Shown here: piece by piece, positions 25,709 through 32,872 of the stretch
Numbering within the stretch: the stretch's first letter is position 1
Layout: every line of letters starts with the position of its first letter
Assembly (NCBI GenBank): GCA_013204045.1
Contig: JABMOQ010000118.1
Location: 1-47,680 of the forward strand
Direction: 5' to 3'
DNA: 47,680 bases
DNA from: Rhodospirillaceae bacterium
GTDB lineage: Bacteria > Pseudomonadota > Alphaproteobacteria > Rhodospirillales > JABHCV01
Notes under the pieces: model-generated
Databases searched by the model: none
What the model saw: only the letters and a program-made list of their open reading frames with translations
Told to the model about the DNA's origin: nothing
Program-made: the position numbers and the translations under genes

Positions 25709-27856
25709 CTACCCCCTGGCTCTTTCGACCATGTTGATCGCCGGCGTCGCACGAAGTGCCGCTATTATGTTGATTAGGTGCTTGACGTCATGAACTTCTA
25801 TATCGATTAGCAAATCATAAAATTCCGGTGTCCTGTTGGTGATCTTCAGGTTCGATATGTTGCCTTCGTTCTTGCCGATAACCATGGACAGGGTGCCCAG
25901 AACGCCTGGCTCATTCATGACCGTCAGATGGACGCGGCCGACGTGAATATCGGGGATATCTGACTGCTGTTGCCACGATACGTCGAGCCAGCGCTCTGGT
26001 GTATCGGTGTAATTTCCAAGTGTATCGCAGTCAATGGTATGAATGGTCACGCCTTTGCCTGTGGTAATGATACCGACAATTCTGTCACCGGGCAGTGGAT
26101 GACAGCAGCCTGCATAATGAACAGCCATCCCCGGAATCAGGCCCTTGATCGGGATTGCGCTTTCTTCCTTGTCCATCCCATGGCGGGCCTTCATTCGATC
26201 AAGCGGAATGGCCTTGGTATTGGTGCGTTTTTTAATCCCGGGGAATACTGCTTCCAGGACATTACGGCCGTTAAGATGACCGGCACCGACCTGAGCTGTC
26301 AGGTCTTCCGGGGCGCCTTGCTTGAATACCTTGAGCACCCCGTTAAGCGCCTTATCGGTGAATTCGTAACCCTCGGCCCTGAATTCTCGCTGCAAGATGG
26401 CCCGCCCAAGCTGTACATATTGTTCTCGCTGCTGCAAGTGAACAAACCGGCGGATACGAGCGCGGGCCTTGCCGGTAACGACGAAACGCTCCCAGGTCGG
26501 TGATGGGGTCTGCGCGTTCGATGTCAGAATTTCGACCTGATCACCATTATGCAAAACGGTATGTAGAGGCACCATTCTGCCGTTGACTTTAGCCCCTACG
26601 CATCTGTCACCGACTTCGGAATGAACGGCAAAGGCAAAGTCGACCGGCGTCGCGCCCTGCGGCATGTTAATCAGGTCGCCGCGTGGCGTGAAACAGAAAA
26701 CCTGATCTTCATACATTTCAAGTTTGGTGTGCTCCAGAAAATCCTCCGGGCCAGACGCGTGCTCAAGAATATCGAGTAATTCCCTGATCCACCTGTACTG
26801 ACGGCCTTCGGTTTTGCCCGTATCTTGCTTATATGTCCAATGAGCGGCGACGCCGTTTTCGGCAATATCATGCATTTCCTGGGTTCTAATCTGGATTTCG
26901 ATGCGGTGCTGTTCCGGGCCCAAAACGCCAGTGTGAAGGGATCGATACCCGTTCGGCTTGGCGGTGCTTATGAAATCTTTAAAACGGCCCGGAACCATGC
27001 GATAGGCACCATGAATGATGCCAAGAGCCTGATAACATTCCTCGACTGAGCCGACGATGATGCGAAACGCCATGATATCGGAAAGTTGCTCGAAAGCGAC
27101 TTCCTTGTGCTGCATTTTGCGCCATATGGAATGTGGTAACTTTTCACGCCCCTTTATCAGAGATTCCACACCGGCGTCCTTCAAGGTCTTTCCAAGTTCA
27201 CTCTTGATCCGGTTGACCAGGTCGCTGCCTTCGTCGCGCAGGAACTCCAGACGGGATAAAATCGAGCTTCGGGCTTCCGGGTTTGTTTCGGCGAATGCCA
27301 GGTCCTCGAGTTCATTTTTCATTTCCTGCATACCGATGCGCTCGGCCAGTGGGGAGAAAATTTCAAGGGTTTCAACGGCGATGCGGCGACGCTTATCGGC
27401 ATCCTTGATGTAATGAAGGGTGCGCATGTTGTGAAGGCGATCGGCCAGTTTAACCAGTAGAACGCGGATGTCATCGGACATGGCGATTAGCAGTTTGCGG
27501 AAATTTTCCGCCTGCTTGGTATGGTCGGACTGCATCTCAATCCGCGTCAGCTTGGTTACGCCATCGACAAGGCGGCCAATCTCCTCGCCAAAAATTTTCT
27601 CTACTTCTTCTTGGGTGGCGAGGGTGTCTTCGATGGTGTCGTGCAGCAATGCGGTAATGATGGTGCCGCAATCAAGCTTGTAATGGGTAAGGATGCCGGC
27701 AACTTCCAGCGGGTGCAGAAAATACGGATCACCGGAAGCGCGTTTCTGGTTGCCGTGGGCCTTCATGGAAAAGACGTAGGCGCGGTTTAATGCTTCTTCA
27801 TCAGCATTTGGATCGTAGGATTTTACCTGATCAACGAGCTCTATTTGCCGGATCAT
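25709..27856 (-). CDS. rel: Bifunctional (p)ppGpp synthetase/hydrolase (Rel/SpoT)
   Basis: Makes and degrades the alarmone (p)ppGpp in the stringent response; alphaproteobacteria usually have this single long form. It has 715 residues. The HD hydrolase domain is N-terminal, with ALLHDTIEDT near residue 70 and VKLADRLHNMRTL. The synthetase domain holds RFKDFISTAKPNGYRSLHTGV at about residues 290-310. A TGS domain follows (VFCFTPRGDLINMPQGATPVDFAF) and an ACT domain ends the protein (VHLTVMNEPGVLGTLSMVIGK). HD and synthetase motifs both look intact, so both activities are expected. It lies 50 bases downstream of rpoZ, as in many proteobacteria. Confidence 0.97.
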   Translation of the reverse strand: MIRQIELVDQVKSYDPNADEEALNRAYVFSMKAHGNQKRASGDPYFLHPLEVAGILTHYKLDCGTIITALLHDTIEDTLATQEEVEKIFGEEIGRLVDGVTKLTRIEMQSDHTKQAENFRKLLIAMSDDIRVLLVKLADRLHNMRTLHYIKDADKRRRIAVETLEIFSPLAERIGMQEMKNELEDLAFAETNPEARSSILSRLEFLRDEGSDLVNRIKSELGKTLKDAGVESLIKGREKLPHSIWRKMQHKEVAFEQLSDIMAFRIIVGSVEECYQALGIIHGAYRMVPGRFKDFISTAKPNGYRSLHTGVLGPEQHRIEIQIRTQEMHDIAENGVAAHWTYKQDTGKTEGRQYRWIRELLDILEHASGPEDFLEHTKLEMYEDQVFCFTPRGDLINMPQGATPVDFAFAVHSEVGDRCVGAKVNGRMVPLHTVLHNGDQVEILTSNAQTPSPTWERFVVTGKARARIRRFVHLQQREQYVQLGRAILQREFRAEGYEFTDKALNGVLKVFKQGAPEDLTAQVGAGHLNGRNVLEAVFPGIKKRTNTKAIPLDRMKARHGMDKEESAIPIKGLIPGMAVHYAGCCHPLPGDRIVGIITTGKGVTIHTIDCDTLGNYTDTPERWLDVSWQQQSDIPDIHVGRVHLTVMNEPGVLGTLSMVIGKNEGNISNLKITNRTPEFYDLLIDIEVHDVKHLINIIAALRATPAINMVERARG

Positions 27857-27906
27857 GTCATCGTCCCTCGCCGGTCAGAACCTTGCAGGCGGGGGGCCGG
27901 CTCAAT

Positions 27907-28296
27907 TCAGCCCTCTCCGGCGGCAGCCTCTTCGCCAGCATCTTCGGGCGCAACGACCTCGTCAATATCTTCGTACATACCTTTGATCTTGGGGGCCGCT
28001 TCATTGGAGTCTGCCGCTTCCTTATGAATGGCCTGCATGTCCATATCATCGTCTTCAGGCTCGTCCATCTCGATCCTCTGCTGAAGGCTCTTGATCAACG
28101 CATCTTCCAGAAGATCAAGTTCCACCTTATCCTCGGCAATTTCACGCAGGGCGACGACGGGATTTTTATCGTTATCCTTTTCGACGGTCAGGGGCGCGCC
28201 AGCAGAAATATTACGCGCTCTTTGCGCAGCCAACATCACCAGTTCGAAACGGTTCGGAATCTTGGTGACGCAATCTTCAACGGTAACTCGAGCCAT
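27907..28296 (-). CDS. rpoZ: RNA polymerase omega subunit
   Basis: Small subunit that helps assemble the beta' subunit and takes part in ppGpp binding. The conserved core is at residues 1-60 ([51 protein letters not shown]). The C-terminal half is an acidic, probably disordered extension rich in Asp and Glu with an Ala/Gly end, bringing the length to 129 residues against about 90 in E. coli. It lies directly before rel, so the polymerase subunit that senses ppGpp and the enzyme that makes it may share a transcript. Confidence 0.96.
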   Translation of the reverse strand: MARVTVEDCVTKIPNRFELVMLAAQRARNISAGAPLTVEKDNDKNPVVALREIAEDKVELDLLEDALIKSLQQRIEMDEPEDDDMDMQAIHKEAADSNEAAPKIKGMYEDIDEVVAPEDAGEEAAAGEG

Positions 28297-28404
28297 CTGT
28301 TAACTTCTCCAACGATATAAACACCTTAGGCGAACGCCGATATATATTGTGCAAAGCAGCACAAAGCAAGACAAATGACGGTATTTCCCTTGATTCAGGC
28401 ATAT

Positions 28405-28899
28405 TCAGGCCGGTTCCGTATGCTGGTCCGGGGGCAGCACGGAAATCATGTCCTCAACCCTGTCATGGCTCACCGGATGGCGCCAGTCTGGGGCGATCAC
28501 CTGGATCGGCAGCAGCACAAACCCCCTTTCATGGAGCCGTGGATGGGGGATAACCAGTCCTCCGGGCTGATCTTCAAGCACCATATCGCCATAGGCCAGA
28601 AGGTCGAGATCAAGGATTCTTGCGGCATTCGGGACCCCGCGCTGGCGTCCAAAGTCTGTTTCCACCTGCAAAAGCCGCTCCATGATGCCTGCTGGCGGCA
28701 AACCGGTCTCAATGGCGACCACCCCGTTGATATACCAGGGCTGGTCGGACACCGGAACTGGGGCGCTTTTGAACCACCCGGACCGGGCGATAACGGATAG
28801 CCCGGCAGGCCCGAGAGCCTCAACGGCCGCCTCACACGTGGCCTGGGGAGAGCCGTGCTCCGGGCTGGGCAAATTGGCGCCGATGCCGATCAGTATCAA
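28405..28899 (-). CDS. folK: 2-amino-4-hydroxy-6-hydroxymethyldihydropteridine pyrophosphokinase
   Basis: Transfers pyrophosphate from ATP to the hydroxymethyl pterin in folate synthesis (HPPK). The start is decided by the ribosome site: AAGGAG lies 6 bases before a TTG at 28897-28899, whereas the GTG two codons earlier would touch it. This gives 164 residues starting with the family N-terminus (LILIGIGANLPSP). Other motifs are FKSAPVP, YINGVVAIET, the ARILDLDLLAYGD signature near residue 95 and IPHPRLHERGFVLLPI. It is the first gene of the minus-strand folK-rpoZ-rel run, about 108 bases before rpoZ. dapA lies elsewhere in the window and no folP or folB is adjacent. Confidence 0.93.
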   Translation of the reverse strand: MILIGIGANLPSPEHGSPQATCEAAVEALGPAGLSVIARSGWFKSAPVPVSDQPWYINGVVAIETGLPPAGIMERLLQVETDFGRQRGVPNAARILDLDLLAYGDMVLEDQPGGLVIPHPRLHERGFVLLPIQVIAPDWRHPVSHDRVEDMISVLPPDQHTEPA

Positions 28900-29097
28900 A
28901 GTCACTCTCCTTAAGCGCGGCAATTTGGCCTTGCAGGTCAATGCCCGGAAGCCTACCTATAAACCATTAGAGACCCCTGGCCACGGTCATATTGGGCCTG
29001 AATGTATTTATCCGCAGCCCCCGAAATGTCTTTTAGGCAGCCAACTATTAACATCAAGCACTACCAATAACATATTGTAAAAAAAGGATATTCTAAA

Positions 29098-29694
29098 ATG
29101 AATTTTTATAATGACGAGCGCATTGGTTTGTTCATTGACGGCTCCAATCTGTATGCGGCGGCGCGCGCCCTGAACTTCGATATTGACTACAAGCAACTGC
29201 TGGCGACGTTTGCAAAAGAAGGCCGCCTGATCCGCGCCCTGTACTACACCGCCCTGCTTGAAGATCAGGAATATTCCCCGATCCGCCCGCTTGTCGACTG
29301 GCTTGATTACAACGGCTACACCATGGTCACCAAACCGGCCAAGGAATTCACCGATTCTGCTGGCCGCCGCAAGATCAAGGGCAACATGGACATCGAAATC
29401 GCCATCGATGTCATGGAAATGTGCGATCAGCTGGACCATATCGTGCTGTTTTCCGGTGATGGTGATTTCCGCCGCCTGCTCGAGGCCGTGCAGCGGCGCG
29501 GCGTTCGGGTATCCGTGGTCAGCACGGTCAAGTCAAACCCGCCCATGGTCGCCGACGAACTGCGCCGCCAAGCCGACTGCTTCATTGAAATGACCGACAT
29601 CAAGGACAGGATCTGCCGTTCCACATCCCGCAACGATGATGCCGCCGCCATTCCGGACGATTCTCACTTGGGCCTGGACCTGGAATCGGCCTGA
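29098..29694 (+). CDS. NYN-domain (LabA/DUF88) probable ribonuclease
   Basis: Cytoplasmic PIN-like protein of 198 residues in the LabA/DUF88 branch of the NYN family; relatives are thought to cut RNA with two-metal chemistry. The acidic residues are in place: Asp14 in IGLFIDGSNLYAAARAL, the NMDIEIAIDVMEMC acidic pair near 95-108 and VLFSGDGDFRRLLEAVQRRG near 115-135. The C-terminus after about residue 170 is short and Ser/Asp-rich. AAGGAT lies about 10 bases before the ATG. The next gene starts 11 bases after its stop, so it heads the small group NYN, uracil-DNA glycosylase, DUF4169. The target RNA is unknown. Confidence 0.92.
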   Translation: MNFYNDERIGLFIDGSNLYAAARALNFDIDYKQLLATFAKEGRLIRALYYTALLEDQEYSPIRPLVDWLDYNGYTMVTKPAKEFTDSAGRRKIKGNMDIEIAIDVMEMCDQLDHIVLFSGDGDFRRLLEAVQRRGVRVSVVSTVKSNPPMVADELRRQADCFIEMTDIKDRICRSTSRNDDAAAIPDDSHLGLDLESA

Positions 29695-29704
29695 GCGCCC
29701 CCCG

Positions 29705-30358
29705 GTGAACGCCAGCCGCCCACAAATTTCATCAGCCGCGCCGGACAGGGACTGCCCGTTGTGTCCGCGTCTGGTCGCCTACCGCCTGGGCAACCGCGCC
29801 GATTATACGGGCTGGCATAACGCCCCGGTTGCCTCGTTCGGCGATTCGGGGGCGGCGTTGCTGGTCGTCGGCCTGGCCCCCGGCCTGAAAGGGGCTAACC
29901 GGACCGGCCGGCCGTTTACCGGCGATGTGGCCGGCGACCTGCTGTACCCGACCCTGCTGCGGTTCGGGCTGGCGCGGGGTGAATTTATGGCCGAAGCCGA
30001 TGACGGCCTGAGCCTGATCAATTGCCGGATCACCAACGCGGTTCGCTGCGCGCCCCCGCAGAACAAGGTGGTTGCCGCCGAAACAAAGGCCTGCGGCGTG
30101 TTTTTAGCGGCTGAAATCGCCGCCATGACGAATTTAAAGGTGCTGCTGGCCCTGGGCGGTGTCGCCCATGGAGCCATTCTGTCGGTGCTCGGGGAGAAAA
30201 AAAGCGCCTATAAATTCAGCCACGGCGCCCGGCATACGCTGCAAAGCGGCATCATCCTGGCCGACAGCTATCATTGCTCGCGCTACAACACCAATACGAG
30301 GCGGCTAACAGGTGACATGTTCGACAATGTCTTTCACAATGTTGTGGAGATTCTTTGA
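29705..30358 (+). CDS. Uracil-DNA glycosylase, family 5 (UDGb), iron-sulfur
   Basis: DNA repair glycosylase that removes uracil and related deaminated bases. I take GTG 29705 (217 residues). Motif A is VGLAPGLKGANRTGRPFTGD, the family 5 form. The late motif is DSYHCSRYNTNTRRLTGDMF, with the HxSxxNT pattern of this family. Four cysteines fit a 4Fe-4S cluster: Cys17 and Cys20 (DCPLCPRL), the Cys in NAVRCAPPQNK and another 16 residues later in KACGVFLA. Motif A lacks the activating Asp of family 1 enzymes, as is normal for family 5. A 240-residue reading from 29636 overlaps the NYN gene and is unlikely. It is probably co-transcribed with the NYN gene and DUF4169. Confidence 0.93.
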   Translation: MNASRPQISSAAPDRDCPLCPRLVAYRLGNRADYTGWHNAPVASFGDSGAALLVVGLAPGLKGANRTGRPFTGDVAGDLLYPTLLRFGLARGEFMAEADDGLSLINCRITNAVRCAPPQNKVVAAETKACGVFLAAEIAAMTNLKVLLALGGVAHGAILSVLGEKKSAYKFSHGARHTLQSGIILADSYHCSRYNTNTRRLTGDMFDNVFHNVVEIL

Positions 30359-30382
30359 CCCCATAACATGTGATTGATCCCC

Positions 30383-30586
30383 ATGGCCGAAATCATCAGC
30401 CTCAATCAGGTACGCAAGCAAAAGAACAAGGCCGAGAAGCAGGCCAAATCCGCCGAAAACCGCAGCCTGTTCGGCCAAAGCAAGCCTGAAAAATCAAGAA
30501 ACAAGGCCGCTAAAGACCTTCAGGATGGCAAGCTCGACGGCCTCAGGATTTTGCGGCCGCCGGAAGACGGCGACGACATCGCCTGA
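30383..30586 (+). CDS. DUF4169 family small basic protein
   Basis: Protein of 67 residues from ATG 30383 (a TTG three codons earlier is less likely). It matches the DUF4169 pattern: MAEIISLNQVRKQKNKAEKQ, then SAENRSLFGQSKPEKSRNKA and a final LDGLRIL. It is a highly charged, Lys/Arg/Glu-rich single helix with no known function, seen in alphaproteobacteria. It sits 24 bases after the uracil-DNA glycosylase on the same strand. The 176 bases after it carry no gene and lead to the convergent DUF4170 gene. Confidence 0.88.
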   Translation: MAEIISLNQVRKQKNKAEKQAKSAENRSLFGQSKPEKSRNKAAKDLQDGKLDGLRILRPPEDGDDIA

Positions 30587-30762
30587 TAAAAAAAAGTGAA
30601 GGAACGAAAGCCAATTAATCCTTTTGAATCAAGGGTCGCTGATTCTTGGCGTCGGGCCTGCTCCGCCCCTGCCGCGGAACAATAACATCAGATGGACAAT
30701 TTCAAAGAACAGGTAGGGACTATAATCCTAAGTTGGCCGATTGTCAAGGTCCCCCCCGCCCC

Positions 30763-31008
30763 TTAATCGTCCGTCGTCGTGTCGGTTTCCGGGTCGAACA
30801 ACCGGTGCAGGTGGACAATCACGTATTTGATGTCGGCTTCATCGACCCGCGCCTGGCTGGCGCCGCGCCAGGCTTCCATGGCCTTGGCGTTGCTCGGATA
30901 AATACCGACGATATCGATCTCGTCGCAATGGCTGAAATCGAGCCCCTGGGGATCATCCACACGGCCCCCGAAGACGAGGTGTAGCAAGGGTTTTTTGGTC
31001 ATATTCAT
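30763..31008 (-). CDS. DUF4170 family small protein
   Basis: Protein of 81 residues. The signature KPLLHLVFGGRVDDPQGLDF near the start, IDIVGIYPSNAKAMEAWRG in the middle and KYVIVHLHRLFDPE at the end fit DUF4170, a small alphaproteobacterial family of unknown function. It looks like a compact alpha/beta fold without cysteine clusters, signal or membrane segment. The GGAGAA stretch about 5 bases before its ATG is a good ribosome site. It is divergent from the MerR-cyclase gene, so the 256-base region between them holds two promoters. Confidence 0.9.
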   Translation of the reverse strand: MNMTKKPLLHLVFGGRVDDPQGLDFSHCDEIDIVGIYPSNAKAMEAWRGASQARVDEADIKYVIVHLHRLFDPETDTTTDD

Positions 31009-31113
31009 ATTCTCCTTCTGGATCGGCTCACGATAGGTGAGTTTTTATCCATGTGATAGCCCATTGTCTTCCATACAAGAGCCTGAGTTCCGCCTCTAAC
31101 TGTCTGAATATAG

Positions 31114-31161
31114 AGTCTAAATTGATTTTAAAAGTCTAAAAAACCTCTCCTAAGAGTCTAA
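31114..31161. repeat. Three AGTCTAA direct repeats upstream of the cyclase gene
   Basis: AGTCTAA occurs at 31114-31120, 31133-31139 and 31155-31161, start to start 19 and 22 bases apart, that is about two helical turns each. A partial fourth (GGTCTATT) lies at 31178-31185. All lie between the DUF4170 start and the -35 box of the cyclase promoter. Repeats in helical phase suggest cooperative binding of a regulator. The binding protein is unknown. Confidence 0.6.
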
Positions 31162-31191
31162 TTCACCCCAACTTACGGTCTATTTTACAGT

Positions 31192-31220
31192 TTGACAGTT
31201 AGTATTCTGCTAACTAAAGT
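31192..31220 (+). promoter_or_regulatory. Probable promoter with operator-like palindrome before the MerR-cyclase
   Basis: TTGACA at 31192-31197 is a perfect -35 box. TAAAGT at 31215-31220, 17 bases on, is a fair -10. GTTAG-N7-CTAAC (31198-31214) fills the spacer, the position used by MerR-family operators. A wider inverted repeat ACAGTTA (31195-31201) / TAACTGT (31231-31237) surrounds it. The GTG start is at 31265, with AGGTG about 8 bases upstream. MerR-family promoters often have 19-20 base spacers; this one is nearer 17. Confidence 0.6.
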
Positions 31221-31264
31221 GTCCAAACATTAACTGTTTATTTAGACATTTAGTGAGGTGACGG

Positions 31265-32794
31265 GTGCTAACCAGCCGACAACTGATGCAGCGGGCCGGG
31301 ATTTCCCGGGCAACACTGAATAATTACATCCAGATGGGCATCCTGCCCAAACCTGTGTTGGCACCGGGACAGGGCCGCACCCGCCGGATCGGGCATTTTC
31401 TGCCGGAAAGCCTGGAGGCTATCGCAAACGTCAACCAACTTAAAAAACGGGGCCACACCATGACTGAAATCGCTTCAATGATGGCAAACAATGACACCGC
31501 CGAAAGCACGGGTAACGTAACCAAGCTGGATGAACGACGGCGCGGCACTGAACGGCGCAATGATGGCTTTCAGGGCGTCCCGCAAGGTCTCGGCGGCGGC
31601 CTGCGCCTGACCGTCGATCAGATGACCTCGCCGGCTTACATGGTCAATACCCGCTTCGAGCTGGAATGGTCCAACCTTGAGGCCGGTGAAACCATCCCGG
31701 TGCTGGCCTCGGGCATCAGCGGCGACATTGCCGAGCGTAATATTTTTGCGCTTTTTTACCGGGATGAAATCTTCCGGGCCGCTGCAAGCCGGGAAGATAT
31801 TTTAAAATTTCACCTGTCCCTGGCCAAAAACAGGATGTCGCGTACCGCCCTGCTGACCGCCGATGCAGACCTTGGCGATGAGGACTTGAACGAATTGGGC
31901 CGGCTTTACGACGAAACCGAGGCCGCCCCCCTGGGCCAGGTCCTGCATATCCAGGTCAACCTGGCACCCCGGGGCGAGGATGAGCGCTGGCATGACATTT
32001 TTACCTCGACCTTCCGTGAGGGATTCTTTTATGCCTACGTGCCGGTTCAGGATGAAAACGATTCCCTGATGCAGCTTTTGGCGCGTCGCGACATCGTCAT
32101 TGGCGATTTGTTGAAACGCCGTCGCCCCTACCTGACGCCGGTCGCCGTCATCGTCGCCGATTTGCAGGACTCGGTAAAAATATGCGCCGAGCTGCCGCCG
32201 GAAGAATACTTCGAGCTGATCAACGATGTATGGGGCGCCATGGCGCCGAAAATCCGCAAGTACTACGCCACCCATGGCAAGCACGTGGGCGACGGCATGG
32301 TTTATTATTTTTTCCCACAGCCGGACAGCAATTACGCCATGAACGCACTGATGTGCGCCGAGGAAATGAAAGACGCCATGCGGGAGATCAGCCGGGCCTG
32401 GAAAATGCGCAAGAACTGGGCCAATGAGCTGTTGCTCAACATCGGCCTGCATGAAGGCCAGGAATGGTTCGGCTCATTCCAGACGCCGACCCATGTCGAG
32501 GTGACTGTGCTCGGTGATACCATCAACATGGCGGCGCGGCTCAGCGATTTCGCCCGTGGCGGTTCCGTGTGGATCAGCAAATCCATGTTCGGGCAGTTGA
32601 GTTCGAAAGAACGCGACCGGGTCAGCTACGGGGTGCGGCGCAAGGCTGAAGACGGCTCGGATATCCTGGTGCCGGCGACTTATTCCCGCATCTCCAACCT
32701 GCTTGATCTGGAAGATCACCGGAACGTCAAATTCCGCGACATCGCCGCCCTGGCGGTGACCGAGGTGATCGGGGTCGAGGGGGCTGGGGAGTGA
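31265..32794 (+). CDS. MerR-type HTH / sensor-like domain / class III nucleotide cyclase fusion
   Basis: Protein of 509 residues with three regions. Residues 1-75 are a MerR-type winged helix (LTSRQLMQRAGISRATLNNYIQMGILPKP) followed by its helical extension. Residues about 85-110 are a charged linker. Residues about 113-280 look like a sensor: the stretch SPAYMVNTRFELEWSNLEAG and later ERNIFALFYRDEIFR resembles the PAS-like ligand domain of MmyB regulators, but that is only pattern similarity. Residues about 290-460 are a class III adenylyl/guanylyl cyclase. The metal-binding Asp299 (VIVADLQDS) and Asp343 (HVGDGMVYYF) are in place, as are Asn421 and Arg425 in TVLGDTINMAARL. The cyclase therefore looks active. 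Whether the product is cAMP or cGMP cannot be told. Start GTG 31265 has AGGTG upstream. It is alone on its strand. Confidence 0.88.
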   Translation: MLTSRQLMQRAGISRATLNNYIQMGILPKPVLAPGQGRTRRIGHFLPESLEAIANVNQLKKRGHTMTEIASMMANNDTAESTGNVTKLDERRRGTERRNDGFQGVPQGLGGGLRLTVDQMTSPAYMVNTRFELEWSNLEAGETIPVLASGISGDIAERNIFALFYRDEIFRAAASREDILKFHLSLAKNRMSRTALLTADADLGDEDLNELGRLYDETEAAPLGQVLHIQVNLAPRGEDERWHDIFTSTFREGFFYAYVPVQDENDSLMQLLARRDIVIGDLLKRRRPYLTPVAVIVADLQDSVKICAELPPEEYFELINDVWGAMAPKIRKYYATHGKHVGDGMVYYFFPQPDSNYAMNALMCAEEMKDAMREISRAWKMRKNWANELLLNIGLHEGQEWFGSFQTPTHVEVTVLGDTINMAARLSDFARGGSVWISKSMFGQLSSKERDRVSYGVRRKAEDGSDILVPATYSRISNLLDLEDHRNVKFRDIAALAVTEVIGVEGAGE

Positions 32795-32872
32795 GGGGGA
32801 TTCCATATCTTGCATGGGGCATCCTGCCCTTGCGGTTGATGGGGCTTTAGGGGCCGGGCGATGCGTAAGCTG

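Noticed and set aside
28942-29097. Possible small RNA in the folK/NYN intergenic region
   Set aside because: I see only AT-rich promoter-like sequence, with no stable hairpin followed by a T tract.
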